Notes: generated by a model not told the origin, from the letters alone. Positions 1 to 8,787 are shown, numbered from the stretch's first letter. The stretch is DNA of 64,000 nucleotides from Pseudomonadota bacterium (GCA_021325365.1 JAJPHF010000026.1:1-64000); one strand, 5' to 3'. Made by a program: numbers and translations.

Positions 1-1074
1 GCGGGCATCGAGTACCAGCAGAGCCCGCAGGTGGTCGAGGCGATCAAGATCATCAGCCGCCCGGGCAGCGAGAAGATCATCCGCTACGCCTTCGAGTACG
101 CGCGGCGCAACAACCGCAAGAAGGTCACCTGCTTCACCAAGGACAACATCCTGAAGCAGACCGACGGGCTGTTCCACAAGATCTACGACGAGATCGGCGA
201 GCAGTACCCGGACATCGAGAAGGAGCACTGGATCGTCGACATTGGCGCCGCCAAGCTGGCCGACACCCCCGAGGCGTTCGACGTGATCGTCATGCCGAAC
301 CTGTACGGCGACATTCTTTCGGACGTGGCGGCGCAGATTGCCGGCTCGGTGGGGCTGGCCGGCTCGGCCAACATCGGCGACCTGGCGGCCATGTTCGAGG
401 CCATCCACGGCTCGGCGCCGCGCCGCGCGGGCCAGAACCTCGCCAACCCCTCCGGCCTGCTGTTGGGCGCGGTGATGATGCTCGTCCACATCAACCAGAC
501 GGACGTGGCCGAGCGCGTCCACAACGCCTGGCTGCGGACCTTGGAAGAGGGCATCCACACCTACGACATCTACGACGACCGCGTGAGCCAGGCGAAGGTG
601 GGCACCAAGGAGTTCGCGCGGGCCGTGATCGACCGGCTGGGCCAGAAGCCGCAGCAGCTCAAGCCGGTGACGTACCGCGCGACCGACCGCGAGGACGTCG
701 ACGTGCGCGTGCAGGCGAGCGCGGCCCCGCCGGTCACCCAGACGCTGGTGGGCGTGGACGTGTTCGTGTACTACACTGGCGGCACGGCCGACGACCTGGG
801 CGCGGCCATGCAGCGGGTGAGCGGCGACGGGTTGGCGCTCACGATGATCGCGAACCGCGGCGTGAAGGTCTACCCCGAGGGCCTGCCCGAGACGTTCTGC
901 AGCGACCAGTGGCGCTGTCGCTTCCAGGGGCCCGGCGGCAACACTGCGGTGAAGCCGGAGCAGATCGTGAGCCTGCTCGGCCGCATCGCGAGCGCCGGCC
1001 TCAACTTCATCAAGACGGAGAACCTGTACGACTTCGACGGGGAGCCTGGCTACTCCCTCGGCCAGGGCGAGTAG
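1..1074 (+). CDS. icd: NADP-dependent isocitrate dehydrogenase, 3' part (5' end outside window)
   Basis: Oxidatively decarboxylates isocitrate to 2-oxoglutarate in the TCA cycle (cytoplasm). The reading frame is open from base 1, so the gene starts upstream; 357 residues are present. The visible part begins with AGIEYQQSP and continues through ISRPGSEKIIRYAFEYAR, then the metal/substrate and cofactor segments NLYGDILSDVAAQ and FEAIHGSAP, which are hallmarks of the isocitrate/isopropylmalate dehydrogenase family. After about residue 215 there is an extra C-terminal domain of roughly 140 residues, as in the Thermus-type isocitrate dehydrogenases (about 500 residues) and unlike the compact E. 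coli enzyme or isopropylmalate dehydrogenase. That extension and the N-terminal motif favour isocitrate over isopropylmalate as substrate. The following gene starts 27 bases downstream and may be cotranscribed. Confidence 0.9.
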   Translation, partial: AGIEYQQSPQVVEAIKIISRPGSEKIIRYAFEYARRNNRKKVTCFTKDNILKQTDGLFHKIYDEIGEQYPDIEKEHWIVDIGAAKLADTPEAFDVIVMPNLYGDILSDVAAQIAGSVGLAGSANIGDLAAMFEAIHGSAPRRAGQNLANPSGLLLGAVMMLVHINQTDVAERVHNAWLRTLEEGIHTYDIYDDRVSQAKVGTKEFARAVIDRLGQKPQQLKPVTYRATDREDVDVRVQASAAPPVTQTLVGVDVFVYYTGGTADDLGAAMQRVSGDGLALTMIANRGVKVYPEGLPETFCSDQWRCRFQGPGGNTAVKPEQIVSLLGRIASAGLNFIKTENLYDFDGEPGYSLGQGE

Positions 1075-1101
1075 GCAGGAGCACGTGAGGAGCGATACGC
1101 C

Positions 1102-1557
1102 ATGACAGAATCGGCCCATGCCGAGCATCGCCCGCCGGTCGGTCAGGACCCCGCGCAGGCGGCCGAGGGCATGCCCAAGGCCCTGGGGCACCTGTACCCC
1201 GTGGGCGATATCCTCGCTGTCATTGACGATCGGGCGGAAGCCGAACGCGCCGTCCAGGCGTTGAAGGATGGCGGGATTCCTGAAGGCGACGTCGATCTCG
1301 TGGACGGGAAGTGGTTCGCCGAGGTGATGCGCGCTAACAAGGCGAGCCGGAATCCGCTCCAGCACCTCGTCGCCCTGCTGGGAGCGGAGGAGGGCGAGGT
1401 CGTCCGCGACTACCTCCAGCAAGCGGACCTGGGGCGCACGATCGTCGTCGTGCATGCCGAGCAGCCGGAGCTGTGGGAGGGCATCGCCCGCGTGCTGCGC
1501 ACCCACGGCGCCCACCACATCAGACACTACGGGCGGCTGGTCATGACCGGGCTCTGA
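1102..1557 (+). CDS. Small hypothetical protein, possibly general-stress-protein-like
   Basis: A 151-residue soluble protein of unknown function, starting at ATG after a GAGGAGCG-like purine stretch. The core from about residue 33 (VGDILAVIDDRAEAERAVQAL) followed by a glycine-containing turn and a second alpha/beta unit near residue 105 (GRTIVVVHAEQ) looks like a ferredoxin-like fold of the kind seen in GSP17M-type general stress proteins, where two beta-alpha-beta halves pack together. No signal peptide or membrane segment is present. It lies directly behind the isocitrate dehydrogenase gene on the same strand, but nothing ties it functionally to it. The coding assignment is good; the family suggestion is only a fold impression. 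Confidence 0.7.
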   Translation: MTESAHAEHRPPVGQDPAQAAEGMPKALGHLYPVGDILAVIDDRAEAERAVQALKDGGIPEGDVDLVDGKWFAEVMRANKASRNPLQHLVALLGAEEGEVVRDYLQQADLGRTIVVVHAEQPELWEGIARVLRTHGAHHIRHYGRLVMTGL

Positions 1558-1956
1558 CGCCGGCTCCCTACTCCCCGAAGACAGGAGAGGCGCCAGAAAG
1601 TGGGGAGCTAAACAAGGCGGGAGCCAGGTCGCGGACGTCTTGCCCCTGCGGGGGTGCCACGTCGCCGGCCTGGCTCTCTGACTACAGGTCCGCTTTCCTT
1701 CCGCAGCAGGTGCAGTCACCTGTAGTGTGCAATCATCCTAGCTCACGCGCAGCACCCGTACAAGGCGCTATGGCTGCCCATATCCGAGATTGCGGGCACT
1801 TGTTAGCCATGCCTGGCTCGCTGCCTCGTCGTGCGCCTGCCAGTGAGCGCGCGTCGTTCGACTCGGCACCGCCAGTAAGTGGCGGGGCGCAACCGCCAAG
1901 CGGCTGCGCTCGCTGTTGTCGCTGGACTTTATCCTAGGTTCCATCTGGGTGAGCGG
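1558..1956. other. Gene-free stretch of about 400 bases
   Basis: No convincing coding sequence: the open frame that crosses it has no ribosome site and no family-like sequence. The only structure noticed is a perfect 9-base inverted repeat (1681-1689 ACTACAGGT and 1718-1726) with a 28-base loop. Base composition is somewhat lower in GC than the flanking genes, consistent with non-coding DNA or a decayed gene. Confidence 0.5.
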
Positions 1957-2712
1957 CTAATGCAGGACGTAGCCGCCGTTGACAGCGATGGTCTGTCCCG
2001 TCACGAAGGCGCTGTCGGGCGACGTCAGGTAGACGATGGTGCCCACCAGGTCCTCGGGCACCTCGGCACGGTGCAGCGCCCGGCCGGCGACGGAGCGCTC
2101 CTGCGTCTCCTCTGGCGCGCCCTGCCCCGCCTCGCTCAGCGTGAAGCCCGGCGCCACCGCGTTGACACGGATGTTGTCGGCACCCAGCTCGCGGGCCAGC
2201 GCCCGCGTGAGGGCGATCACCGCGCCCTTCGACGTGACGTAGTGCAGCAGGTACGGGATCCCCGAGAGTACCGTGTCCGACGCGATGTTGACGATGCTGC
2301 CGCCGGCGCCCTGGCGGCGCATGTACGGCACGACCGCCTTGCAGCACAGCCACACGCCCCGCACGTTGACAGCCATCAGCCGGTCCCACTCGGCCACGGT
2401 GAGTTCGTCGAACGGCTTGCGGGCGACGCCGTAGAAGACGGCGGCATTGTTCACCAGCGCGTCAATGCGCCCGAAGCGCTCGGCCGTGGCGCGCGCCATC
2501 GCCTCGGCGCTCGCCTCGTCGGACACGTCGGTGGGCAGCGCCACCGCCTCGCCGCCGGCGGCGCGAATGGCGGCCGCGGTCTCCTCGCCCTTCGCGGCCT
2601 GCACCTCGGCCACCGCCACGCGCGCGCCCTCCCGCGCCAGACGCAGCGCGTAGGCGCGGCCAATCCCCTGGCCCGCGCCCGTAACGATCACCACTCTGCC
2701 GTCCAGTCGCAT
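1957..2712 (-). CDS. Short-chain dehydrogenase/reductase (SDR)
   Basis: A 251-residue classical SDR that should carry out NAD(P)-dependent oxidation or reduction of a hydroxyl/keto group; the substrate is not deducible. It has the Rossmann motif TGAGQGIGRA at residues 10-19, the NNAA motif, the SIVNIAS strand, the active-site YVTSKGA (Tyr/Lys) and the PGFT segment, in normal order and spacing for the 250-residue family. The start was placed at the ATG at 2712 because it is preceded by GGAGGAAGGGGGCAGG and the protein then begins MRLDGRVVIVTGAG, as the family does; the frame is open further upstream but that extension is Arg-rich and not SDR-like. It stands alone on this strand. Confidence 0.9.
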   Translation of the reverse strand: MRLDGRVVIVTGAGQGIGRAYALRLAREGARVAVAEVQAAKGEETAAAIRAAGGEAVALPTDVSDEASAEAMARATAERFGRIDALVNNAAVFYGVARKPFDELTVAEWDRLMAVNVRGVWLCCKAVVPYMRRQGAGGSIVNIASDTVLSGIPYLLHYVTSKGAVIALTRALARELGADNIRVNAVAPGFTLSEAGQGAPEETQERSVAGRALHRAEVPEDLVGTIVYLTSPDSAFVTGQTIAVNGGYVLH

Positions 2713-2902
2713 CCTGCCCCCTTCCTCCTTACGCGTGACCTCTATAGCCGGCTGCACGCCACCCGGAGCGGCCATCGCCCGGTAGGCGTCTGGTAGGCGC
2801 GGCTCTCGCGGCCGCCCGCGGCCGCAGGCCATAGCTACCCGCATCGACCGACCGCTCTGCCCGGCTGCACACCGCGGTTCCCAGCCACGCGCGGCAGCGC
2901 GC

Positions 2903-3073
2903 CTACTGCGGCGGCTTGACCGCCCCAAGCTGCTCCAGCAGCCCGAGCACGTCCTCGCTGCACCAGTACTCGACGATCTTGCCGTCGACGATACGCTAAA
3001 TGTCGATGCCCATGAGGGTCACGCGCTTGCCCAAGCGGCACGTGATCCTGATGCCCGGACCATTATCTACCAT
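2903..3073 (-). pseudogene. Remnant of a SnoaL-like/ester-cyclase-family protein
   Basis: On the minus strand the translation reads ...GKRVTLMGIDI-stop-RIVDGKIVEYW...LLEQLGAVKPPQ-stop. The string I-D-x-x-R-I-V-D-G-K-I-V-E-x-W is the conserved C-terminal strand pair of SnoaL-like polyketide-cyclase/ester-cyclase proteins (normally about 140 residues). An in-frame TAG at 2996-2998 interrupts it, and only about 55 codons of the 3' end remain, so the gene is dead. The beginning of the fragment is arbitrary. An alternative, a sequencing error at the TAG, would still leave the 5' two thirds missing. Confidence 0.6.
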
Positions 3074-3189
3074 GCATTGGAATACCTAGCGTCCATTACG
3101 GGCATTATGCCGGCCAGAGCTGCGTGGTCGCCTCTTGGGACGGCGCGGAATGCTATGATGCGCTCAGAGTCCCGACCGGGAGAGCGGCC

Positions 3190-3522
3190 ATGGAGCGTAT
3201 TAGCGTATACGTCGAGCCGGAGCAGGCGCATGAGTTCCGGCAGCTAGCCGGAGAGGACAGCCGCGCGATCGCTGCCCTCGTCCGGGAGGCGCTGGGTGAG
3301 TACCTCGCGCGGCGTCGATCGGGTAGCGGTCAGCGCACGGTAGGCCCGCGACGACAAATCCCTGAGGGGGAGTGGCAGGCCCGCTTTGCCGCAGCCCTCG
3401 CGGGTGTGCGAGCTGGCATCTCGCCTGATACCGTAGGCGAGAACCTCGAGGCCGAGATCACCGCGGCGCGCGCCGAGGTGCGCCGGTCTCACCACGAGGA
3501 CCCCCAGTCTGCTCGTGGCTGA
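3190..3522 (+). CDS. Antitoxin of a PIN-family toxin-antitoxin pair (RHH-like)
   Basis: A 110-residue protein whose first 45 residues (MERISVYVEPEQAHEFRQLA then a helix rich in Arg/Ala ending EYLARR) resemble the strand-helix-helix of ribbon-helix-helix antitoxins; the remaining part is charged and probably wraps the toxin. The start was taken at ATG 3190 because the RHH-like strand starts there; an upstream in-frame GTG would add 22 unrelated residues. It overlaps the PIN gene by 8 bases, the usual antitoxin-first arrangement with translational coupling. By analogy with VapBC systems it should neutralise the downstream RNase and autorepress the operon. Confidence 0.65.
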   Translation: MERISVYVEPEQAHEFRQLAGEDSRAIAALVREALGEYLARRRSGSGQRTVGPRRQIPEGEWQARFAAALAGVRAGISPDTVGENLEAEITAARAEVRRSHHEDPQSARG

Positions 3523-3991
3523 ATTACCGCCTCGGGTGTTCGTCGACACCTACGTTTGGATCTCTGCCTTCATCAACGCCGACGGACCGCCAGCGCGCGT
3601 TCTTGACGCCTTCATCCAGGCGCGCTTCATTCCGGTAGTCTCGGAGACGCTATTGCGCGAGATTCGCGCCGTCGCCAAACGGCCGCGCATCCGAAGGCGT
3701 TGTCGGTTCCATGACGATGCTCTCGAAACGCTACTGACACTCCTCCGCGATCGTGCCATTGAGGCGTTCCCTACCGGCCATCTCAGGATGTGCCGCGATC
3801 CCAACGACGACGCACTGCTGGAGACCGCGGTTCTGGGCGGTGCTCAGTTCGCTGTTTCGCGGGATGACGACATCAAACGCGACCCGCCCCTGATCGCCTG
3901 CCTCCGCCAGCAAGGGGTGGAAGTGCTTTCCGTGGCGCAATTTCTTCGTTGGCTGACTGCCGATCGTGACGATGAGCCATCCGCGGACTGA
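3515..3991 (+). CDS. PIN-domain toxin (COG1569 type), putative RNase
   Basis: A 158-residue PIN nuclease, start GTG overlapping the end of the antitoxin gene. The acidic metal-binding residues are all visible: Asp11 in VFVDTYVW, Glu in SETLLREI, the pair in CRDPNDDALLETA and Asp in AVSRDDDI. This pattern, with the DPNDD motif and the final LSVAQFL, fits the 'putative toxin component, PIN family' group (COG1569) rather than classical VapC. Such proteins cleave RNA when released from the antitoxin. The four-residue acidic site is complete, so the toxin is predicted to be active. No neighbouring mobile element was found. Confidence 0.8.
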   Translation: MAELPPRVFVDTYVWISAFINADGPPARVLDAFIQARFIPVVSETLLREIRAVAKRPRIRRRCRFHDDALETLLTLLRDRAIEAFPTGHLRMCRDPNDDALLETAVLGGAQFAVSRDDDIKRDPPLIACLRQQGVEVLSVAQFLRWLTADRDDEPSAD

Positions 3992-4030
3992 GTCTGGCGC
4001 GAATCGTGGACGACCGGTGGAGCTCCGGGT

Positions 4031-5047
4031 TCAGCGCCGCCCGAGCGCGGCGCGGACGGCGGCGGCGACCTCGGCGCGGCCGGGGAGGAACGCGGCTTCG
4101 AGCGACGGGCTGGCGGGGACGGGGGCGAACGGGGCGCCGACCCGCTCGATCGGGGCGTCCAGATAGTCGAATGCCGCCCGCTGCACCTGCGCCGTCAGCT
4201 CAGCGCCGTAGCCCCCCGGCAGCACGGCCTCGTGCGCCACCACCACGCGCCCCGTCTTTCGCACTGACGCGAGCACGCTGTCGAGGTCGAGCGGCACCAG
4301 GCTGCGCAGGTCGATCACTTCGGCCGCGATCCCCTCCCCGGTCAGGTCGCGGGCGGCGGCCAGCGCCTCGCCCACCAGCCGGCCGGTGGCGAGCACCGTC
4401 ACGTCGCCGCCCGCCTGGCGCACCGCCGCCTGGCCCAGCGGCACCAGCCCCTCCCCTGGTGGCACGTCGCCCAGGCCCCAGTACAGCGCCCGATTCTCCA
4501 CGAACACCACCGGGTTGTCGTCGCGGATTGCCGCTTTCAGCAGCCCCCGCGCGTCGGCCGGCGTCGCCGGCATGACCACCTTCAGGCCCGGGACGTGGAC
4601 GAACCAGGCCTCCAGGCTCTGCGAGTGGTGCGCGCCCCAGCCGCCCATCACGCCGCACTGCGCCCGCACCACCAGCGGCACGCGCAGCTGGCCGCCCGAC
4701 AGGTAGTGGAGCTTCGCCGCGTGGTTCACGAGCTGGTCCATGGCGAGCGTGATGAAGTCCACGAACATGATCTCGACCACCGGCCGCAGCCCCAGCACCG
4801 CCATGCCCACGGCCGTGCCCATGATCGAGCCCTCGCTGATCGGCGTGTTGCGCACGCGGCCCTCGCCATACAGCTCGGCCAGCCCGGCCGTCGCGCCGAA
4901 CGGCCCGCCCACGGCCACGTCCTCGCCGAGCACGTACACGGCCGGATCGCGCGCCATCTCCTCGCGCAGTGCCTGGTTGATCGCCACCACCAGCGACACC
5001 CGGCGGTCGGCGGCCTCGGGCGCCGTCGTCGTCGCGGGCTGGCTCAT
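4031..5047 (-). CDS. 2-oxoacid (pyruvate/acetoin-type) dehydrogenase E1 component, beta subunit
   Basis: A 338-residue transketolase-like beta subunit that pairs with the alpha subunit encoded just upstream to form the thiamine-diphosphate E1 enzyme decarboxylating a 2-oxoacid. Family landmarks are the N-terminal LVVAINQALREEM, VYVLGEDVAVGGPFGATAGL, NTPISEGSIMGTAVGMA, the central HHSQSLEAWFVHVPGLKVVMPATPADARGLL and the C-terminal LRSLVPLD...VVVAHEA...GGYGAE. Length is normal for E1 beta. The ATG start is preceded by GGAGGTGTACGC and overlaps the stop codon of the alpha gene (ATGA), indicating coupled translation. E2 and E3 genes are not in this window, so whether the complex uses pyruvate, branched-chain oxoacids or acetoin cannot be settled. 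Confidence 0.9.
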   Translation of the reverse strand: MSQPATTTAPEAADRRVSLVVAINQALREEMARDPAVYVLGEDVAVGGPFGATAGLAELYGEGRVRNTPISEGSIMGTAVGMAVLGLRPVVEIMFVDFITLAMDQLVNHAAKLHYLSGGQLRVPLVVRAQCGVMGGWGAHHSQSLEAWFVHVPGLKVVMPATPADARGLLKAAIRDDNPVVFVENRALYWGLGDVPPGEGLVPLGQAAVRQAGGDVTVLATGRLVGEALAAARDLTGEGIAAEVIDLRSLVPLDLDSVLASVRKTGRVVVAHEAVLPGGYGAELTAQVQRAAFDYLDAPIERVGAPFAPVPASPSLEAAFLPGRAEVAAAVRAALGRR

Positions 5048-6066
5048 GCGTACACCTCCGTGGCGACCTCGTCGGGGCTAGGCCAGGGGCTATCGAGGGC
5101 GAAGCGGACCGCCGCCTCGACGCGCTCGCGCGCCTCGCGCTCCAGCGCGGCCTCGTCAACCCCGTCGCGCGCGCCGTCAGCCCCAGCGTGACTGCCGGGC
5201 GCCGCCTCTCCGCCAGCACTGGGGGCCGCGGGGCCCAGCAGGCCCACGCCCGCCAGATGGCGGCGGAAGCGCGCGATCGGGTCGCGCTCCTGCCACTCCG
5301 CCAGCTCGGCCGCCTCGCGGTAACGCTGCGGGTCGCCGACGTAGTGGCCGCTCAGCCGATAGGTGAGACATTCGAGGAAGGTCGGGCCGCCGCCCCCTCG
5401 CGCGTGGTCCACCGCCTCCTGCACGGCCGCGCGCACCGCCAGCACGTCCTGGCCGTCGAGCGTGGTCGTCGGAATCCCGTACTTCTCGGCGTGGACCGCC
5501 AGTCGCTCGATGACCGTGTGGGCCGAGAGGGGCGTGAACTCGGCGTAGCCGTTGTTCTCGCAGACGAAGATCAGCGGCAGCCGCCACAGACTGGCGAGGT
5601 TGAGCGACTCGTGGAAGTAGCCGGCGTTCGAGGCGCCGTCGCCGAAGAAGACGGCCACCACCTGGCCCGCGCCCCGCTCCTGGCAGACGAGCGCCGAGCC
5701 GAGTCCCAGCGGCAGGTTCCCGCCCACGATGCCGGTGGCGCTCAGCAGCCCGTGCTCGACGTCCACCAGGTGCATCGAGCCCGCCTTGCCGTGACAGTAG
5801 CCAGTGGTGCGGCCGGCTAGCTCGGCCATCATGCGGTTGAGATCGGCGCCGCGGGCGATAAACGGCCCGTCCGGCCGGTGGCCGGTGTAGACGTAGTCGT
5901 CGGCGCGCAGCGCGGCGCACGCCCCGGTGGCCGTCGCCTCCTGTCCGATGCTGAGGTGGACGAGCCCCGGGAGCTGCTTGTTGGCGACTAGCTCCGCCAA
6001 CCGCTCCTCGAACGCTCGGATCGTCCACATCGTCCCGAGCAGCCGCCGCGCCTCCCCGGTGTCCAT
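5044..6066 (-). CDS. 2-oxoacid (pyruvate/acetoin-type) dehydrogenase E1 component, alpha subunit
   Basis: A 340-residue thiamine-diphosphate-binding alpha subunit. The thiamine motif GDGASNAGYFHESLNLA...NNGYAEFTP (GDG followed about 30 residues later by NN) is complete, as are SIGQEA near residue 44, TGHRPDGPFIARG and HGKAGSMH. The start at ATG 6066 was chosen because GGAGGCAGG precedes it and the family-like sequence MDTGEARRLLGTMWTIR begins there. A Gly/Ala-rich, low-complexity insertion of about 30 residues (near residues 277-300) precedes the C-terminal helix, which is longer than usual in this family. First gene of a two-gene operon with the beta subunit (4-base ATGA overlap). Acetoin-type versus pyruvate-type cannot be distinguished here. 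Confidence 0.9.
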   Translation of the reverse strand: MDTGEARRLLGTMWTIRAFEERLAELVANKQLPGLVHLSIGQEATATGACAALRADDYVYTGHRPDGPFIARGADLNRMMAELAGRTTGYCHGKAGSMHLVDVEHGLLSATGIVGGNLPLGLGSALVCQERGAGQVVAVFFGDGASNAGYFHESLNLASLWRLPLIFVCENNGYAEFTPLSAHTVIERLAVHAEKYGIPTTTLDGQDVLAVRAAVQEAVDHARGGGGPTFLECLTYRLSGHYVGDPQRYREAAELAEWQERDPIARFRRHLAGVGLLGPAAPSAGGEAAPGSHAGADGARDGVDEAALEREARERVEAAVRFALDSPWPSPDEVATEVYA

Positions 6067-6311
6067 CCTGCCTCCGCTCGCTGGGCGGCGCGGCACACCG
6101 CGCCCTCGGGCGCGTCGCTCGCCGTCACAGCAATAGTACGGTACACCGCGGGCGGCTGGGTATGGGGGCGGGAGCCGGGGCCGTGCTCCGAGGCAGCCAC
6201 GTCGGGGACGCTAGGGTCGCGCGCGCCGGGGAGCTAGCGGGCGGCCCGCCCGGGGGCGCGCGACCTTACTGGCAAGCGCCCGGGGTGGGCCGACGCGACG
6301 ACGGCGGGTGG

Positions 6312-6530
6312 TTAGGCGTCGCGGTCGTCGGCGTACTCGCCGTCGCGGATGCGGCCGCGGAGCACCAGCAGCCGGCAGTACTGCCGCGCCGTGAACGGGT
6401 ACGTCCAGCGGCTGCTCGGGCGGCTGCCAAAGCGATAGGGCACGTCATGGTCCGCGGCGCCGAGGCCGTCCCGGCTGCCGGTCCCGATCGTCGTTGAGGT
6501 CATCGTTTCGCGCAGGTCAGTGGTTTCCAT
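6312..6530 (-). CDS. Small conserved-looking hypothetical protein (72 aa)
   Basis: A 72-residue protein of unknown function: METTDLRETMTSTT, a Gly/Asp segment, then VPYRFGSRPSSRWTYPFTAR and a basic helix QYCRLLVLRGRIRDG ending in acidic DDRDA. The ATG at 6530 is preceded by GGGAGAAACACT, a fair ribosome site. The compositional organisation (aromatic/basic YRFGSR..RWTYPF core, no signal peptide, no membrane segment) looks selected rather than random. It resembles short orphan proteins of Chloroflexota as far as I can recall, but I cannot name a family. Flanked by about 245 bases without genes upstream of the E1 operon and about 140 bases before the next gene's end. Confidence 0.55.
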   Translation of the reverse strand: METTDLRETMTSTTIGTGSRDGLGAADHDVPYRFGSRPSSRWTYPFTARQYCRLLVLRGRIRDGEYADDRDA

Positions 6531-6667
6531 AGTGTTTCTCCCGGCGGCGCGTCGCCGCAAGCTACTACGTAAAGGCAGCATGCGTGCCACGGGAGGGCGA
6601 TTTCGCGTCTCAGCGCCCTTCGAAATGTCGGAAAGCGACCCGTTTGTGCCGCGCTAACCGAGTGGGG

Positions 6668-8374
6668 CTACTGCTGCGGGACGCGATCCGGGAAGGCGCG
6701 GGCGAAGTCGGTGCCCACGTTGGCGCGCTCGACCTGCCAGTCGGGCGGGTTCTCGGCGTCGTACGTCAGCACCGTGCGCTGGAACGCCTGCACCTGCACG
6801 TGCCGCGCGCCCATCCCGTTCTTCTGCACGTCGAGCTGCACCGCCTCGGTGATCGGCAAGCCGATGTCGTGGAGCCAGCCGCCGGGGAAATACAGCTTGT
6901 TGTTCATGTACTCCCAGAACCGCGCGGGGACGAAGTGGCCTGGGGCAGCACTCAGGTCGCCGCTGAAGGGGATGAACACGGTGCCGTCGCTGAGCTGAGC
7001 CACGCCCTCGACGAAGTCCGCCGGCGGCGGCAGGCGCTGCGACGGGTCGGCCAGGCGATTCACCTGTGCATAGGTCACCGGCGAGACGTCGCCGCCGAAG
7101 GGGATGTCGGCGCGGGCCTGCTGCAGCTCGTCGACCACCAGGCCGTATTGCAGCTTCCAGGCGTCGTTGTCGGTGCCCGTCGACTGGTCTTCCAGGCGCC
7201 CCTTTTCGAAGTACTGCACGGGCACGCCGTTCACCGCGGCGGGCGGGCTGAGCGGCCGGCCGAGCACTCGCGTGCCGTCGTAGTGGTCGTAGAAGTCCCG
7301 GAAGGCGGGTGCCACGGCGAACACCGGCCGGCCCGCCGGCCCGGCCGTGCGGATGCGGCTGCTCGCCGCGCGCACGACGCTGCCCGTGCTCGTGGGGTCG
7401 CCCGCCGGCGTGCTGAGCAGCCGTAAGCCCGCGTACTCGCTCATGAACGGGTCCGGCGGCGGGTAGCTGCCGTAGACCAGCCAGCGGTCGATGCCCAGGC
7501 GGTCGGCATTGCCCTCCAGCCAGCCGAGGAAGCCCTGGAGCGCGTCGGCCAGCAGGTCGGCGCGATACTGGCCGCCCGGGTACGCGCGCCAGCTGCCGTC
7601 CGACTGCTGCGCCCACTCGACCTGCTCGTAGCCCCAGACGATCGCGAACTCGGTAATCCAGATCGGCTTGCCGCGCTGGGCCGGGCTCGCGTCGAGGTAG
7701 CTGCGGAACGCGGCGAGCTGGTCGGTGAGCGGCTGCCAGTTCACCATCGGCAGCTGCTGCCAGTTCAGGTCGGCCAGCTGGATGCCCCAGACGTCGACCG
7801 GCGGCTCGGTGCCCGCCAGCTGGCGATAGGCCGCGCGGAACTGCTCGGTCCACTGCCGGCCCAGGTCGAAGCCGGGGCACGCCTGGCAGGTGGTGTCCCA
7901 GTTCAGCACGTTGGGCCCGATGAGCTTGGCACCCGTATCGGCGTCTTTCAGGATACGGGCGTAGTACTGGAACGCCTCGGCGTACTGCTTCGGGCCGTCG
8001 GGATCGCCGCCCGGCACGTTCGGCTCGCGCCCGATGAGCCAGTAGCTACCCGGACGCTTGTGGGCCGCCTCGCGCAGCTCCGCCTCCGGCGCCAGGTTGC
8101 GGGTGGGGACGGCCATCACCTTGTTGGCGCCCGGGGGGATCGCGTCGGCGTCGTAGTCGAAGCTGGCGTACCAGCGCAGGCCCAGCTGGTCGAGCGCGCG
8201 GCGCGCGGTCTCCTGGGGGCCGAGGCTCGGATCGCTCGCCGTGACCCACACCCCGTAGCGGTCGAGCAAACTGGACACCTGGGGCGCGGGGCTGGAGCTG
8301 GTGCGCATCGGACTGGCCGCCAACGCCAGCAGCCCCACCAGCAGCGCGAGGGTCGCGGTCCGGGCGCGCCTCAC
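6668..8374 (-). CDS. Secreted glycoside-hydrolase-like (TIM-barrel, Asl1-type) protein
   Basis: A 568-residue exported protein. Residues 1-25 form a signal peptide (MRRARTATLALLVGLLALAAS). Residues about 40-310 look like the glycosyl-hydrolase catalytic-core barrel: YWLIGREPNVPGGDP (acid/base Glu on a beta-4-like strand), KLIGPNVLNW, VDVWGIQLADLNW and KPIWITEFAIVWG (candidate nucleophile Glu). The C-terminal half (about 335-568) contains repeats with RDFYDHYDGTRVLGRPLSPP, VQYFEKGRLE and HVQVQAFQRTVLTYD, a module often found in Chloroflexota extracellular proteins. The substrate is unknown; a beta-glucan is possible. Convergent with nothing; a gene-free stretch lies upstream. The export and barrel calls are fairly firm, the enzymatic activity is inference. 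Confidence 0.7.
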   Translation of the reverse strand: MRRARTATLALLVGLLALAASPMRTSSSPAPQVSSLLDRYGVWVTASDPSLGPQETARRALDQLGLRWYASFDYDADAIPPGANKVMAVPTRNLAPEAELREAAHKRPGSYWLIGREPNVPGGDPDGPKQYAEAFQYYARILKDADTGAKLIGPNVLNWDTTCQACPGFDLGRQWTEQFRAAYRQLAGTEPPVDVWGIQLADLNWQQLPMVNWQPLTDQLAAFRSYLDASPAQRGKPIWITEFAIVWGYEQVEWAQQSDGSWRAYPGGQYRADLLADALQGFLGWLEGNADRLGIDRWLVYGSYPPPDPFMSEYAGLRLLSTPAGDPTSTGSVVRAASSRIRTAGPAGRPVFAVAPAFRDFYDHYDGTRVLGRPLSPPAAVNGVPVQYFEKGRLEDQSTGTDNDAWKLQYGLVVDELQQARADIPFGGDVSPVTYAQVNRLADPSQRLPPPADFVEGVAQLSDGTVFIPFSGDLSAAPGHFVPARFWEYMNNKLYFPGGWLHDIGLPITEAVQLDVQKNGMGARHVQVQAFQRTVLTYDAENPPDWQVERANVGTDFARAFPDRVPQQ

Positions 8375-8787
8375 GGCCGGGCGCCCCGGCGGGCGAGGCG
8401 CGAGCAGCCGGGGGCGAGCACCGTCCGACTCATCACGCCAACTCCCGCTTCGTCCCGACGATCCACCTAAGCTGGGTCAGCAGCTTGGCACGGCGGTTCG
8501 ACGCAGTCGAACGGCCATGCTAACCCGCGCCGGATGCTTAGCTCAGGAGTTATACGGATGCCGCGCGGCGCCCGTCAACCGATCGGCCGCCCTGCGGGGC
8601 GTCACAAGCGCGCATCAGCGTGTCGCGGGCCAGGCGGCCGTCGCGGTGACCCGGGCCGCGCGGCCACCACGCGTCCCGGGCGGCCTGCTGCCGCGTGGCG
8701 GGCCATGCCGGTCGTCACTGCCACCGACGCCGCCGATCCGCTATAGTCGGCCATGCGCAAGGGGGTGGCGCGGCGGCGGAGGCGACC
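8375..8787. other. Intergenic stretch between divergent genes
   Basis: About 410 bases between the secreted glycosidase-like gene (leftward) and the DUF2652 gene (rightward). No believable coding sequence. A TATAGT hexamer at 8742-8747 could be the -10 box of the rightward gene with a poor -35 (CTGCCA at 8718-8723, 18-base spacer). Nothing else recognised. Confidence 0.4.

Noticed and set aside
1473..1937. Long open frame overlapping the end of the small stress-type gene
   Set aside because: No ribosome site, no family-like sequence, Arg/Pro/Ala-rich; it is a shadow frame extending into non-coding DNA.
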